From: Hymenobacter profundi
GTDB taxonomy: Bacteria > Bacteroidota > Bacteroidia > Cytophagales > Hymenobacteraceae
Assembly (NCBI RefSeq): GCF_019334315.1
Contig: NZ_JAHWGL010000040.1
Coordinates: forward strand, 1 to 38,394
Direction of reading: 5' to 3'
Length of the DNA stretch: 38,394 bases
The stretch's first letter is position 1, and each line of letters starts with the position of its first letter. The translations under genes were made by a program, and so were the position numbers. A model generated the notes under the pieces. That model was not told where the DNA came from and did no database searches. It was given only the letters and a program-made list of their open reading frames with translations. Positions 31,314 through 38,394 of this stretch are shown piece by piece.

Positions 31314-34300
31314 TTAGAAACCAATATTGAAGCCTACTGTGTAGGTGCGGGCTTGGCCCACGGAGTTGCGGTCGACGCCGGCCCCCGTGTTGCTACCACC
31401 GTTCGACGAAATCTCTGGGTCGATACCCGAGTATTTCGTAATCAGCGCGGCGTTCTGTACCTGCACGTAGAGGCGGGCATTGGCAATCCCTACCCGGCTG
31501 GCTAGGGTAGGCTTCAGGGAGTAGCCCAGCGTCACGTTGCGCAGGCGGGCAAAGTCGCCCTTCTCCACGTTCGACGACATGACCAAGGCCGAGCCGTTAG
31601 ACACGTTGTCGCCGTACACCACACGGGGCCACTGGGCGTTGGTATTTTCGGGCGTCCAACGGTCCAGAATGTCCACGTTGTTGTTCCAGAAACGCTGGTC
31701 GTGCAGGCCAGCCTTGGTGCCGTTGTAGATGTAGTTGCCACCCGAGTACTGGATGAAGAAGTTGAGATCAAACTCCTTGAACCGGAATGAGTTGTCAATG
31801 CCGCCGTACCATTTGGGCAGTACCGGACCGTAGTATTCGCCGTCGGTCAGTTGGTTGGGGGTTCTGGCCGGCTGGCCGTCCAGCGTTGTCCAGCCGCCGC
31901 CCAGGTGGTTGTACTGCACCGTGGTGCGGCCCGTACCGTCGGCATTCACAATGCTCAGCATACGCCGGCCGTTTTCGGGGTTCACGCCCAGCGAGGGCAC
32001 AGCCAGAATTTCACCTACTGACCCGCCCACGCGGGTGTAGTTCACCGTTTCCAGACCCGAAGTGGCTGTACCAATGCGCTGGCCTTCCGTCACCAGCCCC
32101 AACACTTCATTGCGTTGCGTGGTCACGTTGCCGCTCACTACCCAGCTGAAATCCTGCTTCTGGAAGATGTTGGCTTTCAGGTTGAGTTCCACACCTTGGT
32201 TGCGCATGGAGCCGATGTTGGCATCAATAGAGTTGTTGGGCACACCCTTAGAAGGCGACAGGGGTACAGCCAGAATCAGGCCGTCCACGGTATTGCGATA
32301 ATAGGAGAAATCACCCTGAATCTTATCCTGCAACAGGCCGAAGGAGAAGCCTACATCCGTCTTTTTACTGGTTTCCCAGGTCAGGTTGCGGTTACCAGCG
32401 TTGTTATACCCAATGGTAGCATTGGTGCCATACAGGCCCGAGCCGTATAGCGACAAGGTAGTGAAATCGCCTACTCCCTGGCTGTTACCTACTTCGCCGT
32501 AGCTGCCTGTAAACTTCAAAAAGCTCAGGGAATTAGCCAGGCTTGAATTCTTCCAGAAGTTCTCTTCCGAAATAATGTAGCCTAGACCGCCGCCGTAGAA
32601 GTTACCCCACTTATCGTTGCCCCAGGCTGAGTAGCCGTCGCGGCGGGCATTGAAGGAGAACAGATATTTCTTGGCGAAATCGTAGCTGAAGCGGCCAAAA
32701 TACGATACCAGATAGTTTTCGCCCTGAAAGTTGCCAGACGCCGCGATGTTAGTAAAGTTGCCCTGGAAGGTATCAAAGAAGTCGTCGGCCACCTGCGTGC
32801 GGTTAGCACCCCAGCGCTGCTGGTCGGTCTTCTGCTGCTCGCCACCCAGCAACAACGAGAAGTTGTGGTCGCCGAACGTGCGGTCGTACTGAGCCGTATT
32901 CTGCCACACCCACCGCTTGTTGGTACGATAGAAGTTGCTAGCCGAGCCGCCCGTGCTGAAACCGTCGCCGGCCAATGCCGTCTGGAAGGACTTGTCCTCA
33001 TAGCCTACGTTGTCGATACCATAGGTAGTGCGCACATTTAGGCCCTTCAGCACTTCCCAGTTGGCGTATACATTGCCCTGAATCTGGTTGCTTTCCGAGT
33101 TGAAGTAGTTGTAAGCAAGGTCGACAACTGGGTTATAGTAGCCTGGAGCCAGAGCAGAAGTTGGGGCAGCCGGATTTACGTTGGCACCGGCGCCTACGCC
33201 GGCACCGTTGGTAGCCGGGCTGCCATCGGGGTTGTAAGCTGGAATGTTGGGGGGTAATACCAGTGGTAGGCGTCCCAGACCAGCGGTACCAAATGCCGAA
33301 CCATTCAACGAGCCCGTGCTGGGCGCCGCGTTGTAGCTGTTGGCGTAGTTGATGCGAGCACCTACCGAAAACGTCTTGTATACTTTGTGGTCCACGTTCA
33401 CGCGGGCGGAGGTACGCTTGAACTCGTTGTTTTCCAGCATGCCTTTCTGATTAGTATAGCCCACTGAAGCGTAGAAGCTCGTCTTGTCGGTACCACCAGA
33501 AAAGTTCACTGAGTTCGAGGTAGAGAAGCCCGTGCGGTAGATGTAGTCATACCACTTGGTATCCACCATGTTGCCATTGGCATCCAGCGTTGGCCGGAAA
33601 CCTTCTACATTGTTGCCAGTAGCACCTACTAAAACCCGGTTGGCGTTTAGATTGCGTACAGCTTCGTTCTTGATCATCATGTAGTCCTCGGCACCTAGCA
33701 CATCGTAGAGACGGAAGGCTTTCGTCAGGCCAGCCCAAGAGTCAACCGACACTTTACTTTGGCCTTTTTTGCCGCGCTTGGTGGTCACGAGAATAACGCC
33801 ACCCGCAGCCCGCGAACCATAGATAGCCGCCGCTGCCGCATCTTTCAGCACCTCAATGCTCTCAATATCGTTGGGGTTGATGCTGCTGAGCGGGTTGTTG
33901 GGCGCGTTGGTGGCCGAGTTGTCGCCGCTGTAGGTAGGAATGCCATCGATGACGTAGAGCGGCGCCGAGCTAAGCGAGATGGAGTTTACGCCCCGGATTC
34001 GAACTACGGGCGGGTTGTTTAGTACCCCGTTAGGAGTAGTGATATTCACGCCAGGAGCTTTACCCTGCATAGCCTGCTCGAAGCTCTGTACGGGGCGTTG
34101 CGCTACATCTGCGCCAGAAATAGTAGCTACAGAACCAGTCAACTCGCGTCGAAGCTGCGTGCCATAGCCCACTACTACCACTTCATCAAGTCCCGTGGTA
34201 TTAGTAGCCAGTGATACATTGATAGCAGACTGGCTACCGATAACAACCTCTTTGCTGTCGTACCCAATAAAGGAATACACTAGCGTATTCGCATTAGCAG

Positions 34301-34496
34301 GTATAGATAGCGAATAACTACCCTCCGCATCAGTGGAAGTGCCTTGTCCTCCTCCTTTTACAACAACAGTTACGCCCGGCAGTGCCGAACCATCCGATCC
34401 TACTACTTTACCAGTAATGGTTCGCACCTGCGCCCACACATCGTGGCTTGCCAATGCGAATACTGTAAGCAGTAACAAGAGTAATGTTTTCCTCAT
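31314..34496 (-). CDS. SusC/RagA-family TonB-dependent outer-membrane transporter
   Basis: A 1060-residue outer-membrane channel for ligands captured by SusD, powered by TonB. The signal peptide ends near DVWAQ. A carboxypeptidase-regulatory-like domain (about 25-105) follows, then the SusC motif LDEVVVVGYG. The plug domain (about 115-240) contains PLYVIDGIP and SIEVLKDAAAAAIYGSRAAGG, and the rest is a 22-strand barrel ending in aromatic Phe (GFNIGF). Length is standard. It begins the operon with susD; its leader is AT-rich and unusually long. Confidence 0.97.
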   Translation of the reverse strand: MRKTLLLLLLTVFALASHDVWAQVRTITGKVVGSDGSALPGVTVVVKGGGQGTSTDAEGSYSLSIPANANTLVYSFIGYDSKEVVIGSQSAINVSLATNTTGLDEVVVVGYGTQLRRELTGSVATISGADVAQRPVQSFEQAMQGKAPGVNITTPNGVLNNPPVVRIRGVNSISLSSAPLYVIDGIPTYSGDNSATNAPNNPLSSINPNDIESIEVLKDAAAAAIYGSRAAGGVILVTTKRGKKGQSKVSVDSWAGLTKAFRLYDVLGAEDYMMIKNEAVRNLNANRVLVGATGNNVEGFRPTLDANGNMVDTKWYDYIYRTGFSTSNSVNFSGGTDKTSFYASVGYTNQKGMLENNEFKRTSARVNVDHKVYKTFSVGARINYANSYNAAPSTGSLNGSAFGTAGLGRLPLVLPPNIPAYNPDGSPATNGAGVGAGANVNPAAPTSALAPGYYNPVVDLAYNYFNSESNQIQGNVYANWEVLKGLNVRTTYGIDNVGYEDKSFQTALAGDGFSTGGSASNFYRTNKRWVWQNTAQYDRTFGDHNFSLLLGGEQQKTDQQRWGANRTQVADDFFDTFQGNFTNIAASGNFQGENYLVSYFGRFSYDFAKKYLFSFNARRDGYSAWGNDKWGNFYGGGLGYIISEENFWKNSSLANSLSFLKFTGSYGEVGNSQGVGDFTTLSLYGSGLYGTNATIGYNNAGNRNLTWETSKKTDVGFSFGLLQDKIQGDFSYYRNTVDGLILAVPLSPSKGVPNNSIDANIGSMRNQGVELNLKANIFQKQDFSWVVSGNVTTQRNEVLGLVTEGQRIGTATSGLETVNYTRVGGSVGEILAVPSLGVNPENGRRMLSIVNADGTGRTTVQYNHLGGGWTTLDGQPARTPNQLTDGEYYGPVLPKWYGGIDNSFRFKEFDLNFFIQYSGGNYIYNGTKAGLHDQRFWNNNVDILDRWTPENTNAQWPRVVYGDNVSNGSALVMSSNVEKGDFARLRNVTLGYSLKPTLASRVGIANARLYVQVQNAALITKYSGIDPEISSNGGSNTGAGVDRNSVGQARTYTVGFNIGF

Positions 34497-34635
34497 GTGT
34501 ACTTGTTTGATTGGTTGATATTATTTCAATGAATGCATCTAATAAAGAGTATAATTTTAACATCACAATGATTACCCCTATAATTTTTTCATAAAAACAA
34601 GCAATAATTATAAATACAATCATTGAACTGTACTA

Positions 34636-34643
34636 CAAAAGTC
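34636..34643 (-). promoter_or_regulatory. Promoter -7 box candidate for susC
   Basis: GACTTTTG on the minus strand, one mismatch from TAnnTTTG; no clear -33 box. It would leave an AT-rich leader of about 130 bases, long enough for post-transcriptional control. Confidence 0.35.
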
Positions 34644-34736
34644 CCTCATAAAATCACACTAAATGGCTATTCAAGCTAGATTTATGGGTTTTTACATCTT
34701 TTGCAAATCAATAGTGCACAATTAATTTAGGTTGAG

Positions 34737-34776
34737 TTCATTCTTAAATACGAATAAATTCGTATTTAAGAATGAA
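34737..34776. repeat. Near-continuous 19-base palindrome upstream of susC
   Basis: Arms TTCATTCTTAAATACGAAT (34737-34755) and its perfect complement (34758-34776), 2-base centre. Such a short loop is poor for RNA but good for a dimeric DNA-binding protein. It lies between the Omp85 gene terminator and the susC promoter region. Confidence 0.8.
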
Positions 34777-34781
34777 AGAAG

Positions 34782-34813
34782 AAGCCATGCTTTCTAAGCA
34801 GAAAGCATGGCTT
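34782..34813. terminator. Intrinsic terminator after the Omp85-like gene
   Basis: Perfect 14-base arms AAGCCATGCTTTCT (34782-34795) and its complement (34800-34813), 4-base loop, starting about 25 bases after the stop codon. The tail on the minus strand is pyrimidine-rich (TTCTTCTTTC). Confidence 0.8.
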
Positions 34814-34837
34814 AAAAATTCGAATTCTAGATTTTAG

Positions 34838-36157
34838 TTAAAAAGCTTCCCCCACCGCGAAGATGATACCGGAGTTACCGCCTGAGCCAACCCCATAGTC
34901 TAAACGGATATTAAGCCGGTCGCGGCGATTGAAGCGGAAGCGGGCTCCTACCCCACCAGCTAGCTTCGTGCCGTCAAAAGTGTAATCGTTCAGGTCATAC
35001 CCTACTTGGCCTGCTGCAATGAATGCCGCTATATCAAAGCGCCAGATGAGCTTCTGCCGGATTTCGGCCTGCACAGTAGTAAATTGACGGTCGCGGAAGC
35101 GGGCTTCATAAATACCCCGCATTAGGTAGGCATTGTTATAAATAGCACCACCCAAAGTGCCCCCCATACCTCCTAACTCCCGGAAAGGAACATCACCGGA
35201 ATGATACTGTCCCATGAATTGCAGAGCTAGAATAGTATTATTGGAGCCAAACAAGGGGTTAAAGTGGCGAGCATCAATTTGGTAACGGGTGAACCGGTAG
35301 TCGCTACCCAGTGCTCCACCGTTAAATAGGATATGCGCGTCCACAAAGTTACCGCGGTACGTAGCCAGCACATTATCGCGGCCATCGTAGAGTAGTGACG
35401 GCCCTACCCCAGAACTGATTGTGCCTTTGCGCTGCTCTCCCAAGCCACGAAAGTTGGCCAACTCATTATATACAACAGGCTGATTAGTAGTCGAATTGTA
35501 CCGATCAGAATTCTGTAACTTCACATCGCCCAAGTTGGTTAAGCGGTAACGCACACCCACAAACAGGTTTGGAGCTGCCCGAACCAGGGCCTTCTCATCG
35601 AATACGAATAGCGGATACTGGATTTGGACCTTATCACTTTTGCGCGTGTTGTTGCCTACACCGAAATAATCGAATTGCAGATCATAGTAGCTCAACTCGC
35701 CCGAGAAATAGAATTTCTCACCGGGCGTGAAGATGGTGTGCGTCAGCTGAATAGTGGTCTGTTTCTTCTGACTAAACCACGCCAGCAAACGAGCATTAGA
35801 CTTGCGCACGGTAGTATCAGTACCAAACCGCCATACAGGCAAAATAGCTGCGCCCACGGCAAACCCGGTTTCTTGCTGGTAGAAAGCAACAGGCACCGGA
35901 ATAAAACTCGGCTTATCGCTGGGGCTGAAATCTAGCTTACGGGCGGAAACACGGCGCGGCGTCAGCAAAGACGTAGCAGGCTGGCGGTCGGCCAGCAGGC
36001 CCAGTGTAGGTGCCGGCGTTTTTATGGGCTCCGCCGCTGATGCCAATAAGGTAGGGGAAGCAGGAGGTGGAGCCACCACCGAGTAGGGCGCTGTAGATTG
36101 AGCGGCCGCAGACAAAGCCAGTCCGGATAAGACTAGCGGCAGGTAGAGAAAGCGCAT
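34838..36157 (-). CDS. Omp85-family (BamA/TamA-like) outer-membrane barrel without POTRA domains
   Basis: A 439-residue protein: signal peptide (cleaved near SAAAQS), a Pro/Ala-rich linker to about residue 80, then a barrel of about 16 strands ending in Phe. The Omp85 signature is visible in LMRGIYEARFRDRQF (compare the conserved V-R-G-Y/F loop) and in the final strands LNIRLDYGVG and GIIFAVGEAF. No POTRA repeats fit in the N-terminal region, so it is unlikely to be the main BamA. Related short barrels occur with surface enzymes or patatins. It stands alone, and its role is unknown. Confidence 0.85.
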   Translation of the reverse strand: MRFLYLPLVLSGLALSAAAQSTAPYSVVAPPPASPTLLASAAEPIKTPAPTLGLLADRQPATSLLTPRRVSARKLDFSPSDKPSFIPVPVAFYQQETGFAVGAAILPVWRFGTDTTVRKSNARLLAWFSQKKQTTIQLTHTIFTPGEKFYFSGELSYYDLQFDYFGVGNNTRKSDKVQIQYPLFVFDEKALVRAAPNLFVGVRYRLTNLGDVKLQNSDRYNSTTNQPVVYNELANFRGLGEQRKGTISSGVGPSLLYDGRDNVLATYRGNFVDAHILFNGGALGSDYRFTRYQIDARHFNPLFGSNNTILALQFMGQYHSGDVPFRELGGMGGTLGGAIYNNAYLMRGIYEARFRDRQFTTVQAEIRQKLIWRFDIAAFIAAGQVGYDLNDYTFDGTKLAGGVGARFRFNRRDRLNIRLDYGVGSGGNSGIIFAVGEAF

Positions 36158-36273
36158 AAAAATGCCAGACAGAAAAAGGTGGAAGCCAGGAAATCAGGTG
36201 GCCCGAAAAGGTGGCGCCACGCAACGCATCTGACTAGGATTTCTGCACTAACGCAACAGTGCCTGCTACGGTT

Positions 36274-37194
36274 TTAGGCAATGGCAGATAAAGGAATGGA
36301 CAGTACGCCGGCCAGCATAATCCATTTGCACCAAGCGCTGAGCTGCGCAAAATGCCGCCGACGGTCGGCGCGCCGCAATTGATAGCCCAGCGCTAGCATA
36401 GGAAGCAGACAAAGCGCTATCAGCCAAGCGCCTAGCCATAGGTAGCCGGTCTGTAATGATTCGGATATAGCGCCGCTTGTTAAGAGCAACAGGCAAACCA
36501 GGAAGGCACCAGCTACCCATTTCGTCCGGCTCACGCCCCATAGAATAGGGAGCGTACGACAATCGTGCTGCGCGTCGCCGCGCATGTCTTCCACGTCTTT
36601 CACAATTTCGCGCACCATCGTGAGTAAGAAGGCTGCTAATGCATAGCCCCACGGCCCGGCCTGCCCCGTGCGGGCCTGCAATTCGGGTAGGAGCACTAGC
36701 GCAGCCGTGAGGGTAGCAATGCTAGCATTACCGGCCAGCGCCACGCGTTTGAAGCGCACCGAGTAGCCCCACAGCAGCAGCGCCGACCCCACATGCACCA
36801 ACCCCAGCAGCGGCGAAAGCACACCAGCCACCACAATGCCAATACCCGATAAAATGAGATGGGCCATCATGGCATGGCGCCGGTTAATGAGTCGGCCAAT
36901 AACAAGCCGGCCGGGCCGGTTCACGGCATCAATTTTCACATCGTAATAGTCGTTGATGATGTAGCCGGCAGCCGCTACGCACAGCGTGGCCAGCATCAAC
37001 AGCAAAAATGGTGAGGCTAGCACTACCCGCCAGGAAGCAGCAGGCAGTAGCGTTGCCCGCACCAGCAGCAGGCACAGCCCCATCAGCAGCAGGTTGGGCA
37101 GCCGTATCAGGCGGGCCAGTTGCTGACTCCTTTCAACCCACGATAATTTTCCGGTAGGCATAGCTGGTTTTATAGAAGATACGCTGTACGTCAT
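36274..37194 (-). CDS. UbiA-family prenyltransferase (geranylgeranylglycerol-phosphate geranylgeranyltransferase-like)
   Basis: A 306-residue membrane enzyme with about eight hydrophobic segments. Two Asp-rich Mg2+-diphosphate sites are present: NDYYDVKID (81-89) and DVEDMRGD (200-207). UbiA enzymes attach an isoprenoid chain to an aromatic or polar acceptor. In Bacteroidota this gene is often annotated as a geranylgeranylglycerol-phosphate transferase, but the acceptor here is not known. An alternative ATG at 37159-37161 is possible. About 280 bases of AT-rich DNA separate it from the cold-shock gene. Confidence 0.88.
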   Translation of the reverse strand: MTYSVSSIKPAMPTGKLSWVERSQQLARLIRLPNLLLMGLCLLLVRATLLPAASWRVVLASPFLLLMLATLCVAAAGYIINDYYDVKIDAVNRPGRLVIGRLINRRHAMMAHLILSGIGIVVAGVLSPLLGLVHVGSALLLWGYSVRFKRVALAGNASIATLTAALVLLPELQARTGQAGPWGYALAAFLLTMVREIVKDVEDMRGDAQHDCRTLPILWGVSRTKWVAGAFLVCLLLLTSGAISESLQTGYLWLGAWLIALCLLPMLALGYQLRRADRRRHFAQLSAWCKWIMLAGVLSIPLSAIA

Positions 37195-37406
37195 TGCAAC
37201 ACAACACCTATTATACAGTCAATCTATTGATAATCATATTATTAATCTGTCAAGTAAGAGTCATCTTTCGTCCTATCACCCGCATGGCGTTATCCGCCTG
37301 TTTCTCCAGCTTGTGTGCATGCAACACACGAACTTCATAACGTACTATATCTCCTATTCACCCACTCATTTCTTTATCACCCCTCCCTACCCTTAAGCAT
37401 CTAAAA

Positions 37407-37438
37407 AGAAAGCCTCTCCAACTAAGGAGAGGCTTTCT
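37407..37438. terminator. Intrinsic terminator after the cold-shock gene
   Basis: Perfect 13-base arms AGAAAGCCTCTCC (37407-37419) and GGAGAGGCTTTCT (37426-37438), 6-base loop, followed on the minus strand by TTTTTTAG. I see no gene or other clear feature in 37195-37406. Confidence 0.92.
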
Positions 37439-37473
37439 ATACTAATAGTAAGAGGCCAGTGGATCGGGTGACC

Positions 37474-37668
37474 CTACACTTTCTTTACGTTCACGGCGTT
37501 AACGCCCTTGCGGCCTTCCTGGGTATCAAATTCCACGCGGTCGTTTTGCTGAATCTGGCCCCCGTTAAGGCCGGTAATGTGGACGAAGAAATCTTCCTTC
37601 GTGCCGTCTTCCGTAATGAAGCCGTAGCCCTTCGACTCATTAAAGAATTTTACGGTTCCTGTTTTCAT
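37474..37668 (-). CDS. Cold-shock family protein
   Basis: A 64-residue single-domain RNA/DNA-binding protein (OB-fold). RNP1 KGYGFI (13-18) and RNP2 FFVHI (27-31) are complete. It likely acts as an RNA chaperone. The ATG at 37666-37668 (MKTGTVKFF) is the family start; four upstream codons are open but unlike the family. It has its own promoter and terminator. Confidence 0.97.
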   Translation of the reverse strand: MKTGTVKFFNESKGYGFITEDGTKEDFFVHITGLNGGQIQQNDRVEFDTQEGRKGVNAVNVKKV

Positions 37669-37702
37669 GAAAAAAAGCAAATGGGGTGAATGGATGAGCG
37701 GG

Positions 37703-37732
37703 TAAAGTTAGAGGGATTTCGCAAAAACGCAA
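37703..37732 (-). promoter_or_regulatory. Bacteroidota-type promoter for the cold-shock gene
   Basis: TTG (37730-37732), 19-base spacer, TAACTTTA (37703-37710). One mismatch in the -7 box. Leader about 28 bases. Confidence 0.55.
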
Positions 37733-37802
37733 CCCCTCTACCGCTGGCTTTATAAAAAGATAGCACTTTTACGATAAAGCCTCACAATCACCTCTTTCGC
37801 GC

Positions 37803-38303
37803 TTACCAGGTACCCTGACTTTTCATGGTTGCCTCTAGTAGCTCCCGCACGGCCCCACGCCCACCGGCTCGTTGGGCCACGTAGTTGCTGATGGCAAGTA
37901 CGTCGGGGGTAGCGTCGGCAGGGCAGGCGGCTACGGCGCAGCGGCGCATGGTTTCCATGTCGGGCACGTCGTCGCCCATGTAGGCAATGTGCGCGGGGTC
38001 GATGCGGTGCACGTTGATGTAGGAGTTGAAGATCTTCATCTTGTCATCTACCCCTAGGTAGATGTCGTACACATCCAGCGACTCCAGCCGCCGCCGTACG
38101 CCTTCTTCTTCGCGTCCCGAAATAACCACCACGCGGTAGCCCTTGCGCAGCGCATGCCGGATAGCATACCCATCGTGAATGTGAAAGGCGCGGGCCTGCT
38201 CACCCGAGTTCAAGGCCAGCATGGTTCCATCAGTCATCACCCCATCCACATCCAGCACAAACATTCGAATGGCGGTCAGATCGGGCGTATTCGTTGCTTC
38301 CAT
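37803..38303 (-). CDS. KdsC-like HAD phosphatase (3-deoxy-D-manno-octulosonate 8-phosphate phosphatase)
   Basis: A 166-residue HAD-superfamily hydrolase without a cap domain. Motif I is DVDGVMTDG (nucleophile Asp18 and acid/base Asp20), motif II ISGRE, and motif IV MGDDVPD. The C-terminal GGRGAVRE loop is typical of KdsC tetramers. KdsC removes phosphate from KDO-8-P on the way to LPS inner core; in this phylum close relatives also act on other sugar phosphates, so the exact substrate is not certain. Length fits the family. Confidence 0.92.
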   Translation of the reverse strand: MEATNTPDLTAIRMFVLDVDGVMTDGTMLALNSGEQARAFHIHDGYAIRHALRKGYRVVVISGREEEGVRRRLESLDVYDIYLGVDDKMKIFNSYINVHRIDPAHIAYMGDDVPDMETMRRCAVAACPADATPDVLAISNYVAQRAGGRGAVRELLEATMKSQGTW

Positions 38304-38305
38304 AA

Positions 38306-38341
38306 GGTGAAATTGTGAGTTGTGAAGTTGTGAAGGGTGAA
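38306..38341. repeat. Degenerate GTTGTGA octamer repeat
   Basis: Four or five units of the type AGTTGTGA, matching the units that flank the palindrome at 3075-3303. It begins three bases upstream of the KdsC start codon. Bases 38342-38394 hold no gene I can support. Confidence 0.6.
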
Positions 38342-38394
38342 GCAGCTATTCTGCTGATGCTAGTGGCGAAGCCTACGCAAGTGGTGCGGCCAGA

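Noticed and set aside
37195..37260. Sigma-70-like boxes (TTGACA, TATAAT) upstream of the UbiA gene
   Set aside because: The boxes are present on the minus strand but not in correct order and spacing with each other. The phylum also uses a different consensus, so chance in AT-rich DNA is more likely.

Overview
The window looks like chromosomal DNA from a member of the Bacteroidota, most probably a Hymenobacter-like member of the Cytophagales. I infer this from gene content and style, not from a database search. The evidence is a SusC/SusD outer-membrane pair, a PorZ-type secretion protein with a type IX sorting domain, several FKBP lipoproteins, high-GC coding DNA, few Shine-Dalgarno sequences, and several promoters resembling the Bacteroidota form (TTG about 19-20 bases before TAnnTTTG). 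I see no rRNA, tRNA, CRISPR array, insertion sequence or prophage.

Layout. 1-4640: a DsbD-like/TauE-like membrane protein, a tandem UspA protein, hemF and a nucleoside:proton symporter. 4668-10266: an AAA ATPase, ndk (minus strand), a DHH phosphoesterase and four consecutive exported FKBP-type peptidyl-prolyl isomerases. 10417-14946 (minus): recO, porZ, tdk and a 2Fe-2S ferredoxin. 14980-16101: a hypothetical protein with a proline-rich linker. 16129-23571 (minus): the cell-elongation locus mreB-mreC-mreD-mrdA-rodA, followed by a GT39-like membrane protein. 24013-25539 (minus): purH. 25808-29662: acyl-CoA-dehydrogenase-like flavoprotein, PIG-L deacetylase, NodS-like methyltransferase and a convergent GT2 glycosyltransferase. 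29780-36157 (minus): SusD, SusC and an Omp85-type barrel without POTRA domains. 36274-38303 (minus): UbiA prenyltransferase, cold-shock protein and a KdsC-like phosphatase.

How the genes work together. The mre/mrd block encodes the elongasome: MreB filaments, the MreC/MreD scaffold, PBP2 transpeptidase and RodA glycan polymerase. porZ, the FKBP lipoproteins, SusC/D and the Omp85 barrel all act in the envelope. The four-gene set at 25.8-29.7 kb combines deacetylase, methyltransferase, glycosyltransferase and flavoenzyme functions. It is the best candidate here for an uncharacterised pathway that modifies an amino-sugar or small molecule.

The most striking non-coding feature is the number of long, near-perfect inverted repeats between genes, with arms up to 53 bp. 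One family occurs three times with compensatory changes in its stem. A short AGCTAATAGC-type repeat found between genes also occurs in frame inside purH.
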